From: RH-AL1 sp965198715
GTDB lineage: Bacteria; Pseudomonadota; Alphaproteobacteria; Rhizobiales; Beijerinckiaceae
Length of the DNA: 64,000 nucleotides
Direction: 5' to 3'
NCBI GenBank assembly: GCA_965198715.1
Contig: CBDAPV010000001.1
Coordinates: 930,001-994,000 of the forward strand
Part shown: in pieces, positions 31,557 through 40,891 of the stretch
Numbering within the stretch: the first letter of the stretch is position 1
Layout of the letters: each line of letters opens with the position of its first letter
Notes under the pieces: generated by a model
Seen by the model: only the letters and a program-made list of their open reading frames with translations
What the model was told of the DNA's origin: nothing
Databases searched by the model: none
Position numbers and translations under genes: made by a program

Positions 31557-34036
31557 TTCGAAGGATTGAGGTCGATGACTTTGCCGAAATGGGTGACCTG
31601 GTCGGAGAACGTCGTCGTGAACGTCTTTCCGGTGATCGAGACGTTGCCCTTGCTGTCCATGGTCAAGGTCGCTGATCCGTTGCCAACAATGATTTGAAAA
31701 GTTTCACCGACGTTGATCTGCATTTGATTGCCAACGTTGACAATCATTTGCTTGCCAACGTCGTGGGTGTGGGCGTAGCCGATGTTCTCGAACTTGGTTT
31801 GGCCGATATTGATGGCCTGACTCGTCCCCACCTGCACCACGTGCGCCATGCCGATCGAATCGGTGCGCATCAGGCCGACCGTCGTGTTCATCACGCCGCC
31901 CATGGAGAACAGGCTGCCGGCGGCCTGGCCCAGCGAGGCGCCGGCCGAGGCGAGCGCGGTGCCGGCATCGGGGCGCGGGCTGGGGCCGTTGCCGACCTGG
32001 GATTGCGCCTGCTGACCCGAGCCGCCCAGGATGCCGATCAGCGAGGAGGCGAGTTGGGGCATTATCGTGCCGGCGATGCCGCCCATGCCGCCGCCCGCCG
32101 CGCCGACCGCGCCCATCGCCGTGCCGAGCAGGCCGTTGGCGAAGCCGCCGCCGCCGGAGCCGCCGGCGAGGCCCGTCAGCGCCGAGGCCACCGAACCGAG
32201 CCCGGCCGCGCTCGCCAGGTCGCCGAGGCCGGAGCCTACGCCCGCGCCGCTGCCGCTCGAGCCGCCGCCACCGGCCGCGCCCATAGCCCCCATCGCTGCC
32301 TGAAACGCCGAGCCGAGCATGCCCGCCGTCTGTCCCGCCATGTCGGCCAGCGGCGCCATCAGCGCGGCCGCGCCGGCGCCGGTGCCGCCGACCGTGAGGT
32401 TGGCCGAGCCGCCGATCTCCTGCGTCTGGTTTGCGCCCACCGTCAGCGCCTGATTCTGGCCGACCACGTTGGAATGGTTGGCGCCGACGCTGTTGGTCTG
32501 GTTGTTCTCGATCTTGGTGGTGTGGTCCTTCTGCGCGTGGAAAAACATGTTCTCGCCCGACGTCTTGTCCTCGAACGTCATCTCGTTGAAGCCGGTCGAC
32601 TTGTAGGAATTGCTGCGGAAGGTCATTCTGGTCTTGTTGTCGGGCAGCGGGTACGGGGTGGGGTTGCTCGGGTCGGGCACCAGCGCCATGACGAATGGCC
32701 GGTCGGGATCGCCCTCCTGGTAGCTCACCAAGCACTCCATTCCACATCTGGGAATGACCTGATGACCCCAGGTGGTGCCGGCCCAGGGCTGGCCGACTCG
32801 GATCCACACCGTGTCGGTGCCGTCCTTCCTGGCGCGGCGGTCCCAGGGGAACCACACCTTCACCTGTCCGTACTGGTTGGTGAAGATCTCCTCGCCCTGC
32901 GGCCCCGCGATCAGCGCGATCTGCTGGCCGTTGATGCGCGGACGGCGCGTGGTGCGATGCGGCGTGGCGATGGTGATGGCCGGGATGACGGTGAAGGTGT
33001 TGTCGTACGAGGGCACGCCGCCGCCGGTCTCGTAGGTCGGGTCGGTCGCCACGTGCCGGATCGCGGTCACCACCTGCTTGGCGAACTTGTTGTCGGGCTT
33101 GGCAACGTCGATGGGCGTGAAGGTCTGGCCCGGGCCGAGCGTGCGCACGGTAGAGGCCGCCTCGACCGTCTCGAAGCCGGACTCCGTGGCCTGGATGCGC
33201 ATCTTGGTGGCCTGCTCGGCGGAGACGCTGTCGTCGAAGCGGCCGGGGTACTCGTAGAGCTCGTGGTCGGCGTTGCCCGGCACTTCGGCGAAGGTGCGCT
33301 GCTCCGCGCCCGGCGCCTTCATGGAGAGCCAGCTCCAGTCGCGTGCCGCACGCTTGCCCGGGGTGAAGGCGAAGGACCGTCTCCAGGTGTTGATGTTGTC
33401 CATCGCCGCAGAGCCCTCGGCGTAGCGGACCTCCTCCTCCGGTGCCCTGTCGTAGGAGGAATAATGGTCGCCGAAGATCAGCGTGTGCTTGCCCTTGGCC
33501 TGATCGACCCAGAACGCGATACCGTCCTGCTCGAGACGACGGCGCAGGTAATCGAGGTCGGTCTCGTTCCACTGCACGCTGTAGTCGCGCGAGACGAGCT
33601 TTTGCGTGATGCGGATCTTGTAGTCCGTGATGCCATGCTCGGAGAGCAATGTCTCGATGATTTGTTCTGTCGTAGTCGACAGATGTATGCGGCAGTCGCT
33701 ACGCTGCGAAAGTAACCACAGCTTCGGTCTGACTGTCATCGCGTAGGAGCGCGTGCCCCGCGTGGTGAGGCTGCCCTCATGCATCTCCGTGACGAAGCCG
33801 TTCCACCAGCGCTCGCCGCCGTCCTTCAGCTTGACCCGGAAATCCACGCTCGAGCCGATGAGGTCGCCGGCCTGAAGGTCGTCGCGCTGCGCCTTCACCG
33901 CCGCCTGGATCTCGAACAGCGCGTTGACCCGCTCGTCGATCTCGAGGTGGTGCAGCAGCAGCACGTCGGGGCCAAGCTTCGTCTCCACCGCCATCATGCG
34001 GCCCGACTGGCTGTAGACGACGCGATCGGAGGTCAC
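31553..34036 (-). CDS. vgrG: type VI secretion tip protein VgrG, 827 aa
   Basis: GTG 34036 is preferred since AGGAG lies six bases upstream. Domains in order: gp27-like base (HHLEIDERVNALFEIQAAVK, RDYSVQWNETDLDYLRRRLE), a gp5-like OB fold (GPQGEEIFTNQYGQVKVWFPWD, QPWAGTTWGHQVIPR), then the spike (FEDKTSGENMFFHAQKDHT and repeated xxVGxNQ units), a Gly/Ala-rich insertion of about 150 residues (from about 565) and a beta-helical end (MQINVGETFQIIVGNG). The Gly/Ala insertion is unusual in a VgrG and may be a flexible insert. It starts the effector operon; no other T6SS core gene is in the window, so the apparatus is encoded elsewhere. Confidence 0.95.
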   Translation of the reverse strand: MTSDRVVYSQSGRMMAVETKLGPDVLLLHHLEIDERVNALFEIQAAVKAQRDDLQAGDLIGSSVDFRVKLKDGGERWWNGFVTEMHEGSLTTRGTRSYAMTVRPKLWLLSQRSDCRIHLSTTTEQIIETLLSEHGITDYKIRITQKLVSRDYSVQWNETDLDYLRRRLEQDGIAFWVDQAKGKHTLIFGDHYSSYDRAPEEEVRYAEGSAAMDNINTWRRSFAFTPGKRAARDWSWLSMKAPGAEQRTFAEVPGNADHELYEYPGRFDDSVSAEQATKMRIQATESGFETVEAASTVRTLGPGQTFTPIDVAKPDNKFAKQVVTAIRHVATDPTYETGGGVPSYDNTFTVIPAITIATPHRTTRRPRINGQQIALIAGPQGEEIFTNQYGQVKVWFPWDRRARKDGTDTVWIRVGQPWAGTTWGHQVIPRCGMECLVSYQEGDPDRPFVMALVPDPSNPTPYPLPDNKTRMTFRSNSYKSTGFNEMTFEDKTSGENMFFHAQKDHTTKIENNQTNSVGANHSNVVGQNQALTVGANQTQEIGGSANLTVGGTGAGAAALMAPLADMAGQTAGMLGSAFQAAMGAMGAAGGGGSSGSGAGVGSGLGDLASAAGLGSVASALTGLAGGSGGGGFANGLLGTAMGAVGAAGGGMGGIAGTIMPQLASSLIGILGGSGQQAQSQVGNGPSPRPDAGTALASAGASLGQAAGSLFSMGGVMNTTVGLMRTDSIGMAHVVQVGTSQAINIGQTKFENIGYAHTHDVGKQMIVNVGNQMQINVGETFQIIVGNGSATLTMDSKGNVSITGKTFTTTFSDQVTHFGKVIDLNPSN

Positions 34037-34410
34037 GCAGGCTCCTTGCAATTGATGCGTGTCAAGACGGGCGGCTTTTCGATCTGCGACGGACGGAGCT
34101 AATCTCCTTTTGACAACAGGATCAAGACAGGATGGCAGGTGCCGTTAGTGTCGCCCCATCGAGCGGCCTGCCTCGACCATAACGGCCGGATCGCCTCCTT
34201 GCGACGAGAGCTCCTCATGTGCGGTTCTCGCTGCCATTCGAAGGACAGGCGCCGGCGAAGGCGTTGGATCGTCGGGTCCTCGGCAGGTCGCACCAGCCGT
34301 AAACGCTTCCAAACCCGACTTCGACGACATCGCCGATAGCAGTCACCGATGTCGCCTAAAGAGACAGCCGAATTCATCATGGATGGAAGACCCAATGCCT
34401 GCGCGCGTCG
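34037..34410. other. region upstream of vgrG without recognisable gene
   Basis: About 370 bp between the VgrG start and the 3' end of the HTH gene. Short frames exist on both strands but none has a family match, ribosome-binding site or length to be convincing. It presumably carries the promoter of the effector operon, but I could not pick out a clear -35/-10 pair. Confidence 0.4.
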
Positions 34411-35259
34411 TTAGACGCTCTCGGCATCCTGCTGCTTCTTCCGCAGCAGGTAGCGCATCGAGCGGACATAGTGCGCCGACGTGCCGAGCGCCTCCGCGAT
34501 CTCGCCATACGGCCGGTCGGAGAGGACGAGCGCCTGGAGGGTGGGATCGCTCCAGTCGCGACGCGGCGGGTGTTTGCCGCAATAGCGCAGGCGCGCGTTG
34601 GTGACCGTGCTCTTGTCGACGCCGTGGCGTTGCGCGAATTCCTTCGAGCTCAAGCGGCCCAGGTCATCCCGGCGGTCCAGCCACCAGGCCGTATTCTCGC
34701 GTGGCCAATCCTGGTCCAGCCTTCGGCGTAACTTGTTGATGACCGTCTGCCCTATGGGCAGCGCGAGATTGCGCGGCGCCAACCGATGTCGCTCGAAATG
34801 CGCGGCGAGCTCCGCGGTGAGGAGAATGGCCGGCGAGCTGTCGTGCTTGGCGTCCGGCACGCCGCGCAGGATGCCGAAGCCGTGCTCGGTCGCGGAAGCG
34901 TGGGTGACGCGCCATCGCGCACCGAAGACATCCTCGACGATCACGCGGGCCTGGACCGGACTCGGCCTCTCGAGCCGCGCCCAGTTGGCCGCGCCGCGCA
35001 CGCGGCTCGCCTGCCGAACATCGCGCAAGTTGCATCCGGCTTTCCGCAGGAGCTTGCGGATGGTGGTGCGGCTAATCCCGTGCTCGATCTCGAGATCGAC
35101 GGTGCTGGCACCGGCCTCGTAGGTCTCGCGCAAGGCAACGAGGTCGATGCCCTTTGCGACCGCCCGCCCTCGCACCTTGCTCGCGGCCGGCGGCTTTTCG
35201 CGCGGCGCCATGGTGCGCGTGACGGCGGTGGAGAACGGATCGGGAGGCAACGCCGACAT
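34411..35259 (-). CDS. multi-HTH DNA-binding protein, 282 aa
   Basis: Three HTH-like segments can be seen: ALRETYEAGASTVDLEIEHG with ISRTTIRKLLRKAGC (about 41-75), SSKEFAQRHGVDKSTVTNAR (about 203-222) and YGEIAEALGTSAHYVRSMRY (about 250-269). No DDE or recombinase catalytic motif is visible. It could be a transposition or phage-type regulator. The start may also be at an internal ATG (MAPREKPP). Orientation is the same as vgrG, but the 370-bp gap argues against one operon. Confidence 0.6.
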   Translation of the reverse strand: MSALPPDPFSTAVTRTMAPREKPPAASKVRGRAVAKGIDLVALRETYEAGASTVDLEIEHGISRTTIRKLLRKAGCNLRDVRQASRVRGAANWARLERPSPVQARVIVEDVFGARWRVTHASATEHGFGILRGVPDAKHDSSPAILLTAELAAHFERHRLAPRNLALPIGQTVINKLRRRLDQDWPRENTAWWLDRRDDLGRLSSKEFAQRHGVDKSTVTNARLRYCGKHPPRRDWSDPTLQALVLSDRPYGEIAEALGTSAHYVRSMRYLLRKKQQDAESV

Positions 35260-35797
35260 GGAACACCGGTCTCCAATTCAAGGGCCAAACCCATGGTCAA
35301 CGAGCCGCCGTGGAGGTCAATCCGCTCGTCCGAATGTCACCGTTAAGGCTACTGGCAAGGTGCCACTTGGGCCTTCTACGCGTGCCAGCGTACCGTCACG
35401 GGCTTCTGCGAGAGAATGTTGTGTCTCAGCGCCCTTCCCTCCGCCAGCGTTTTACTTGAGAGTATTGTCTCTCCTCTTTCAATAAGGCGAAAAGCTCAAG
35501 CAAACACAGGCTTGTAGACGAGTAGCTATTTACCTGGTTCGGTGCCGCTGGGCGGGTTTTATGCTTTTGAGGCCCTTTTTTCTCTGAAGCTGTGGACTTT
35601 GCGCTTTTGGTACGGACTTAAAAAGTCAAGCATAATGAGCGGCTTAGGTCACGTCGCGGTAGGACGGTTTTCGCCAGCATGTTGATCACCAAAATCACAG
35701 CGACCATGACGATCATTGGTATTTTTGTAATGGAAAGACTGCTGCCGGCAGCGACCCATCGAAGCGGACGTTGCAAGTTACGCCCGTCCCTGACCTA
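35260..35797. other. non-coding stretch between HTH gene and IS630
   Basis: No credible coding sequence in 538 bp. GC content drops noticeably from 35450 to 35750 with runs such as AGGCCCTTTTTTCTC. It may hold a promoter for the HTH gene, but nothing specific can be supported. Confidence 0.4.
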
Positions 35798-36849
35798 GAG
35801 CGCTTTTGCTGAACGTCGATTCGAGAGGGATTCCTTTGGATCTGTCTTCCTGGTTCCATCGCTTGCGATGAGTCGGGAGGTGACAGTGGTGCAAGCCTAC
35901 AGCGATGACCTGCGCAGTCGCGTGATCAAGGCGGCAGTCGACGGCATGTCGGCACGGCAGGCGGCGGCTCGGTTTGGCGTCGGCGTGGCGACGGCGATTG
36001 TCTGGGTCCGGCGTTTCCGCGCGACCGGTGAGGCGATGCCGCGGCGCCAGGGCAAGCCGCGCGGCTCCCGGCTCGACGCGCATGCCGACTACATTCTCGC
36101 CCTCGTGGAGGCAGGCACCAAGGACATTTCGCTGGCGGAGATCGTCGCGCGGCTCGAGGCCGAACGCGGCGTTCGCGTCGGGATCACCAGCGTCTGGAAA
36201 CTCCTCGACCGGCACGGCCTCACGTATAAAAAAAGACCGCCCACGCAGCCGAGCAGCAGCGCGAGGACGTTCGTCAGGCGCGGCAGGCCTGGTTCGACAG
36301 CCAACTCGATTTCGATCCCGACAAGCTGATCTTCGTCGACGAGACAGGCGCTTCGACCAAGATGGCGCGCCTGCGCGGTCGCTCGCGGCGCGGCGAGCGC
36401 TGCAGGGCCGCTGTGCCGCACGGCCACTGGAAGACCACCACCTTCACCGCCGGGCTGCGCCGCAGCGGCATGGACGCGCCGATGGTGCTCGACGGCGCAA
36501 TGAACGGACCGGCGTTCCTCGCCTACATCGAGCAGGTGCTCGTGCCCACGCTGGCGACAGGCGACATCGTGGTCATGGACAATCTGCCGGCCCACAAGCC
36601 CGTTGGCGTGCGCATCGCCATCGAGGCCGCAGGCGCGAGCCTACGCTACCTCCCGCCCTACAGCCCCGACTTCAACCCCATCGAGATGGCCTTCGCCAAG
36701 CTGAAGGCGCTGCTGCGTAAGGCCTCAGCTCGGACCGTTACCGACCTGTGGCAGGCCATAAAGGAGGCGATTCCGCAATTCGAACCACGCGAGTGCGCAA
36801 ACTACTTCGAGCATGCCGGATATGAGCCGGCGTAAGGTGAAAATGCTCT
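35798..36849 (+). mobile_element. IS630-family insertion sequence, about 1.05 kb
   Basis: The element is bounded by TA at 35796-35797 and 36850-36851, as expected for IS630/Tc1 elements. The ends share GAGC and the pattern CTTTT/ATTTT (left GAGCGCTTTTGCTG, right complement GAGCATTTTCACC). It carries a transposase in two frames. A different IS630 element lies at 57480-58535. Confidence 0.75.
35868..36835 (+). CDS. IS630-family transposase, -1 or +1 frameshift at A-run
   Basis: The first frame (35868 to about 36232) encodes the HTH part (DDLRSRVIKAAVDGMSARQA, AARFGVGVATAIVWVRRFRA). The second (to 36835) carries the DDE core (FVDETGAST, VMDNLPAHK, LPPYSPDFNPIEMAFAKLK). The switch occurs at the heptamer-like run TAAAAAAAG at 36226-36234, as in IS630 members that use programmed frameshifting. 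A GTG at 35886 behind GGGAGG is a good alternative start. The protein would be about 320 aa and full-length after the shift. Confidence 0.8.
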
Positions 36850-37207
36850 AGAGCGAAATGTCGGAGCGTCTGCTTCCGAGTTAAGCGGTATTACCGAGTA
36901 GCTGGATCCGGTTTGATGCGTCCGCTTGTGCGGCTTTGCGTAGGCGGGTCAACCTCGGCGCCTATTGTGGTCAATGCGCCACGCCGTTTCCGCGAGACAG
37001 GTAGATCCATTCTTGACGGATCCCGCGGGATGTTTCGGTTTCCTGTTTGTTCACACGGCGTCAGCCGGTATGGTGAACCAAGCATGAGAGCGAGCCGGCA
37101 TGACCGCGATGAGTCGTCCGCTTGTCGAGCCGGCGACCCTTGGAGACTGGACGTCGGCTGGTCGAATTGCCCACGCCTGAAGAGTTCGAGAAGCAAGAAC
37201 GCCGACA
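36850..37207. other. stretch without recognisable gene
   Basis: Between the IS630 right end and the next gene I find only shadow frames. An antisense frame (37051-37449) has no family match. Nothing else supported. Confidence 0.35.
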
Positions 37208-37525
37208 ATGAATGACGATATCCTCCTGCAGTTTCTTGACCTCGGCCTCTTGGACGTCGGGTCGGACGGCGCCAAGCTCGAGAAGCTGCGTTTGACGGCC
37301 GGGCATCGATGCGCCGCGATCTTGGGCGCGCCCGAAGAGACCGTCCAGTGGACGCTTGTGGCTGCCGATCCCGAAATACCCGTAAGCGACCGTGTGATCG
37401 TCGAAACCTGGAACGCGTTGAAAGCCAACTGGGCAACTGTCGCCAACACGCACAGGGGCGTGCCGGTCCAGCTCCTTCGCGCAACGCTGCTCGACGCCCT
37501 CGTGCAGGCGTCAGAACGGTTCTGA
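37208..37525 (+). CDS. small protein, possible GTPase-associated helical (GASH-like) N-terminus, 105 aa
   Basis: The protein (MNDDILLQFLDLGLLDVGSD, WTLVAADPEIPVSDRVIVE, LKANWATVANTHRGVPVQLL) is helical and reminds me of the N-terminal part of GTPase-associated-system helical proteins found in defence islands. Those are several hundred residues long, so this would be a truncated remnant; the identification is weak. It precedes the OLD-type gene by 165 bp on the same strand. Confidence 0.4.
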   Translation: MNDDILLQFLDLGLLDVGSDGAKLEKLRLTAGHRCAAILGAPEETVQWTLVAADPEIPVSDRVIVETWNALKANWATVANTHRGVPVQLLRATLLDALVQASERF

Positions 37526-37690
37526 GCGGATCAATCCGTCGTCTGTGTGTTAGTGGTTGACAGCGCTCCGAAATTCCATCTTGCCGTCACCCACCTAAGT
37601 CGTCTTTGCCCTATTGCTTTCGACGAACAGACTGTAGCACCGCAAGCCTGTAAGTGCACCTGTCGATCACGGGTTGCGAGGAGGTTCGAC

Positions 37691-39656
37691 GTGAAGCTGG
37701 TTGGGGCGCACGCGCAACATTACCGGAACATCCTAAATTCCAACCCAGTCGAGATCGGCCAGATAACGTGCCTCGTCGGCAAGAACGAGGCCGGCAAGTC
37801 CGCCTGCCTTAAGGCGCTGGAGGGCATCAGGTCCACCGACGCGACCTTCAAGACCTACGACAAGGTCACCCACTATCCCCGTCGCGACCTCGCCGAGTAC
37901 GGAAGCATGCACGGGGACGACGAGGCCACCGTCATGACGACCGAATGGCTCCTCGAGGACGCCGACGTCGCCGCGGTAAGAAAGGTACTCGGCGCGGGCG
38001 CCCTCACCAGCAACGTCGTGAAGGTCAGAAAAACATACGAGCAGGATGGCACCACCGGGACCGTTCCTGTCGATGACGGCGCTGTCCTCGCGCATCTGGT
38101 CTCTGACTGCGACCTGTCTCAGGACGACCGGGCGGTCCTGAGCGAGACACGCACCGTGGGAAGGGCGTACGCGGCACTGGAGGCGCTCAATAGCCGGACT
38201 CCGCCGCAGGAGGCTCTCTTCCAGCGGATCAGGGCTTTCCGGGACCAGAACGCCGTACTCGCGGCGCTCGACATCCTATCCGCGCGCATGCCGAGCTTCA
38301 TGTACTTCTCCCACTGGGACCGCATGAGCGGCGAGCTTTCGATCAACAAGCTCCAGGCGGACAAGCAGAAAGGCGAGCCGATCGCAAGCGGCGGTGTTCT
38401 TGGACTTCCTCCAATACGCGGGAACCACCCTCGACGAGCTTGTCGCGACGACCCAATTCGAGGCGCTGAACGCGAAGTGCGAGGCGGCGGCCCTGCGCAT
38501 CACCGACCAGATCTTCGACTACTGGACGCAGAACGACGAACTCAAGATCAGGGTCGTGCTCTCTGAGGGCAAGTCGGGCGACCCTGCCCCCTTCAACGCA
38601 GGTCCCGTGGCGAGGGCGCGCGTGGAAAACAACCTCCACGGCGTGACGGTCCCTTTCTCCGAGCGGTCCGCCGGCTTCATCTGGTTCTTCTCCTTCCTCG
38701 TGAAGTTCGCGCAGCTGCGCAAGAGCAAGGGGAACGTCATCCTCCTGCTCGACGAGCCAGGCCTCACGCTGCACGGGACGGCGCAGCTCGACCTCCTGCG
38801 GTACTTCGCCGAGAAGATCGCGCCGCATCACCAGCTGGTCTGGACGACCCACTCGCCCTTCATGGTGCCGCCCGACAACCTCGCGTGCGTGCGTACCGTC
38901 GAAGACGTCGTCGTGCCGGACTCGCGCGGACGCAAGAAGTCCATCGGTACGAAGATCAGGTCAGATGTCCTTACAACGGACCCGCAGACGAACTTCCCAA
39001 TCTTCGGGGCGATGGGGTTCGAGGTCACCCAGACGCTCGTGATTGGCAAGAACACGCTGCTCGTTGAGGGGCCCAGCGACATCCTCTACCTGCAAGCGGT
39101 CTCGGCCATCCTCAAGGCGGCTGGGCGGCCGCACCTAGGGCCGCAATGGGCGGTCTGCCCGTCTGGAGGCATCGACAAGATCCTGCCGTTTGTCAGGCTC
39201 TTCTACGGCAACAAGCTCAACGTCGCGGTCTTGACCGACTTCGAGCGCGGGCAGAAGCGCAAGCTCGAGGACCTGCACAAGTCGGCCCTTCTCGACCGGG
39301 ACCGGATCATTCTCGCCACCGAGGTGGCGGGAAAGGAGGAGGCGGACATCGAGGACTTCTTCGAACCCGAGGTGTTCGTCGACCTTGTCAACAAGACCTA
39401 CAAGCTGGAAGGCGAGTACGTGGTCACCGTCGAGAAGCTGATGGCCGCCGACGATAAGACGGAGCGCCTCGTCAAGAAGGCGGAAGCCTACTTCCGTCTC
39501 CTGCCCGAGAGTGTTCCCGAATTCAGCCACTACGATCCCTCGCTCTACCTGCTTCAGCATCCCGAGGTCCTGAAGGGTAAGGGCAAGCACGTCGTCGCGA
39601 CGCTGGACCGCTTCCAGGCCGCATTCGAGCGCATCGGGCGTTTCCTTCCAAAATAA
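37691..39656 (+). pseudogene. OLD-family ATPase/TOPRIM nuclease, single frameshift
   Basis: GTG 37691 follows GAGGAGG. The N-terminal ABC-type ATPase has Walker A GKNEAGKS at residues 30-37. The second part has Walker B LLLDEPGLTLHG, TTHSPFMV, and a TOPRIM domain with LVEGPSDILYLQ and LTDFERGQ. Near 38385-38396 the frame changes: the first frame reads GEPIASGG and the match continues one frame over as VFLDFLQYAGTT, so one base was gained or lost in GGCGGTG. Otherwise the 650-residue protein is complete. OLD proteins are anti-phage nucleases. This could be a sequencing error, phase variation or a real inactivation. Confidence 0.8.
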
Positions 39657-39784
39657 CATACTCGTCGATCCCGCGCCGCATCGTCGACAAGGGAGCACCT
39701 AGGTTTAGCGGGCGAAATCATTGGGCGTTTGCAATCGATTACGCGCCGGTCTGTGAGCGCGAGAGCGAAACGCAGGGAGGCGGA

Positions 39785-40891
39785 ATGAATTGCGAGATCG
39801 AGTTCCTGGCCGTGGGCGAGGGGAGCAAGCCCGGCGATGCGATCGTCGTGCGTTATGGGACAGAGCAAGACTTCCGCCTGATGCTCGTCGACGGGGGCCA
39901 CGCCGAAACTGGCGACAGGATCGTCGCGCACCTCAAGAAGCACTTCGGTCCTAGGCCCGTGCTCGAACACGTTCTGCTGACCCACCCAGACTTGGACCAC
40001 GCATCGGGGCTGCGGAACGTCTTCAAGGAGGTGACGGTCAAGAACCTTTGGATGCACGTTCCCTGGATCGAGGCGCAACCGGCGCTCTTCGCCGACAAGC
40101 GGTGGACCGCTGATGGCCTGCGTCAGAGGATAGAAAACGAGTACGACGTCTTGGCCGAGATCTTCGACCTCGCGGATCAGGCAGGCTGTAGCATCTACCA
40201 ACCATTCGCGGGCCACGATATTGGACCGTTCAGGATCCTCTCGCCTAGCCATCTTCATTACAGGCTGCTGGTGCCGCAATTCGACAGGACCCCGGCTGCT
40301 GACGAGGAAGTCATACGTGCTGCCGGGCTCTGGATTGGGAAAGGGAGCTTGATCGCCAAGGCGTTCGATGCTGCCAGGTCTGCTGTCCAGAGGTGGACCA
40401 CAGAGACATGGGAGCGCGAGCGCCTGAGGGACGGAGGCGTGACGAGCCCTAACAACGAGTCGAGCGTCGTCCTCTATGGCGACTTCGGCGACGACCGACG
40501 AGTCTTGCTTACTGGGGACGCTGGGCTGAACGCCTTTAGGTGGGCTGCCGACGAGGCCGACAGCATGGGCCTTCCTCTCAGGCGCTTCAGCTTCGTCCAA
40601 GTCCCTCACCACGGCAGCCGCCGGAACGTGGGGCCGACCATACTTGACCGCCTGCTTGGAGACCGGGTGGCGGAAGGCACGCCCAGCACCTTCTCGGCTT
40701 ACGTCTCCTCGCCAAGAGTCGAAGACAGCCATCCGAGGTTGATTGTGCTGAACGCCTTCACCAGGCGCGGCGGCACGGTCGTCAAGACGAACGGTTCGGG
40801 CAAAATCCACTATGGCGGCTTCGCCAGGCGGCAAGGCTACTCGTCCGCCAGGGCGGTCCCCTTCTCTACGCACGTCGAGGAATACGATTGA
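39785..40891 (+). CDS. metallo-beta-lactamase-fold hydrolase (ComEC/Rec2-like), 368 aa
   Basis: The MBL zinc motif HPDLDH is at residues 67-72, preceded by LMLVDGG, and followed by LLTGDAG and VPHHGSRRN, which complete the metal site as in ComEC-C-terminal-type MBL proteins that act on nucleic acids or nucleotides. No signal peptide or membrane helix. Its stop overlaps the start of the membrane-protein gene (TTGA at 40888-40891), so the two form a coupled pair. The location between OLD and type I restriction genes suggests a defence role. Confidence 0.8.
   Translation: MNCEIEFLAVGEGSKPGDAIVVRYGTEQDFRLMLVDGGHAETGDRIVAHLKKHFGPRPVLEHVLLTHPDLDHASGLRNVFKEVTVKNLWMHVPWIEAQPALFADKRWTADGLRQRIENEYDVLAEIFDLADQAGCSIYQPFAGHDIGPFRILSPSHLHYRLLVPQFDRTPAADEEVIRAAGLWIGKGSLIAKAFDAARSAVQRWTTETWERERLRDGGVTSPNNESSVVLYGDFGDDRRVLLTGDAGLNAFRWAADEADSMGLPLRRFSFVQVPHHGSRRNVGPTILDRLLGDRVAEGTPSTFSAYVSSPRVEDSHPRLIVLNAFTRRGGTVVKTNGSGKIHYGGFARRQGYSSARAVPFSTHVEEYD

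Noticed and set aside
31694..33715. 673-codon open frame on the plus strand opposite vgrG
   Set aside because: Composition is that of an antisense shadow (very high R, G, H), with no domain, while the minus strand is an obvious VgrG.
39554..40873. 439-codon minus-strand frame opposite the MBL gene
   Set aside because: Shadow of the MBL hydrolase gene; no ribosome-binding site or recognised motif.
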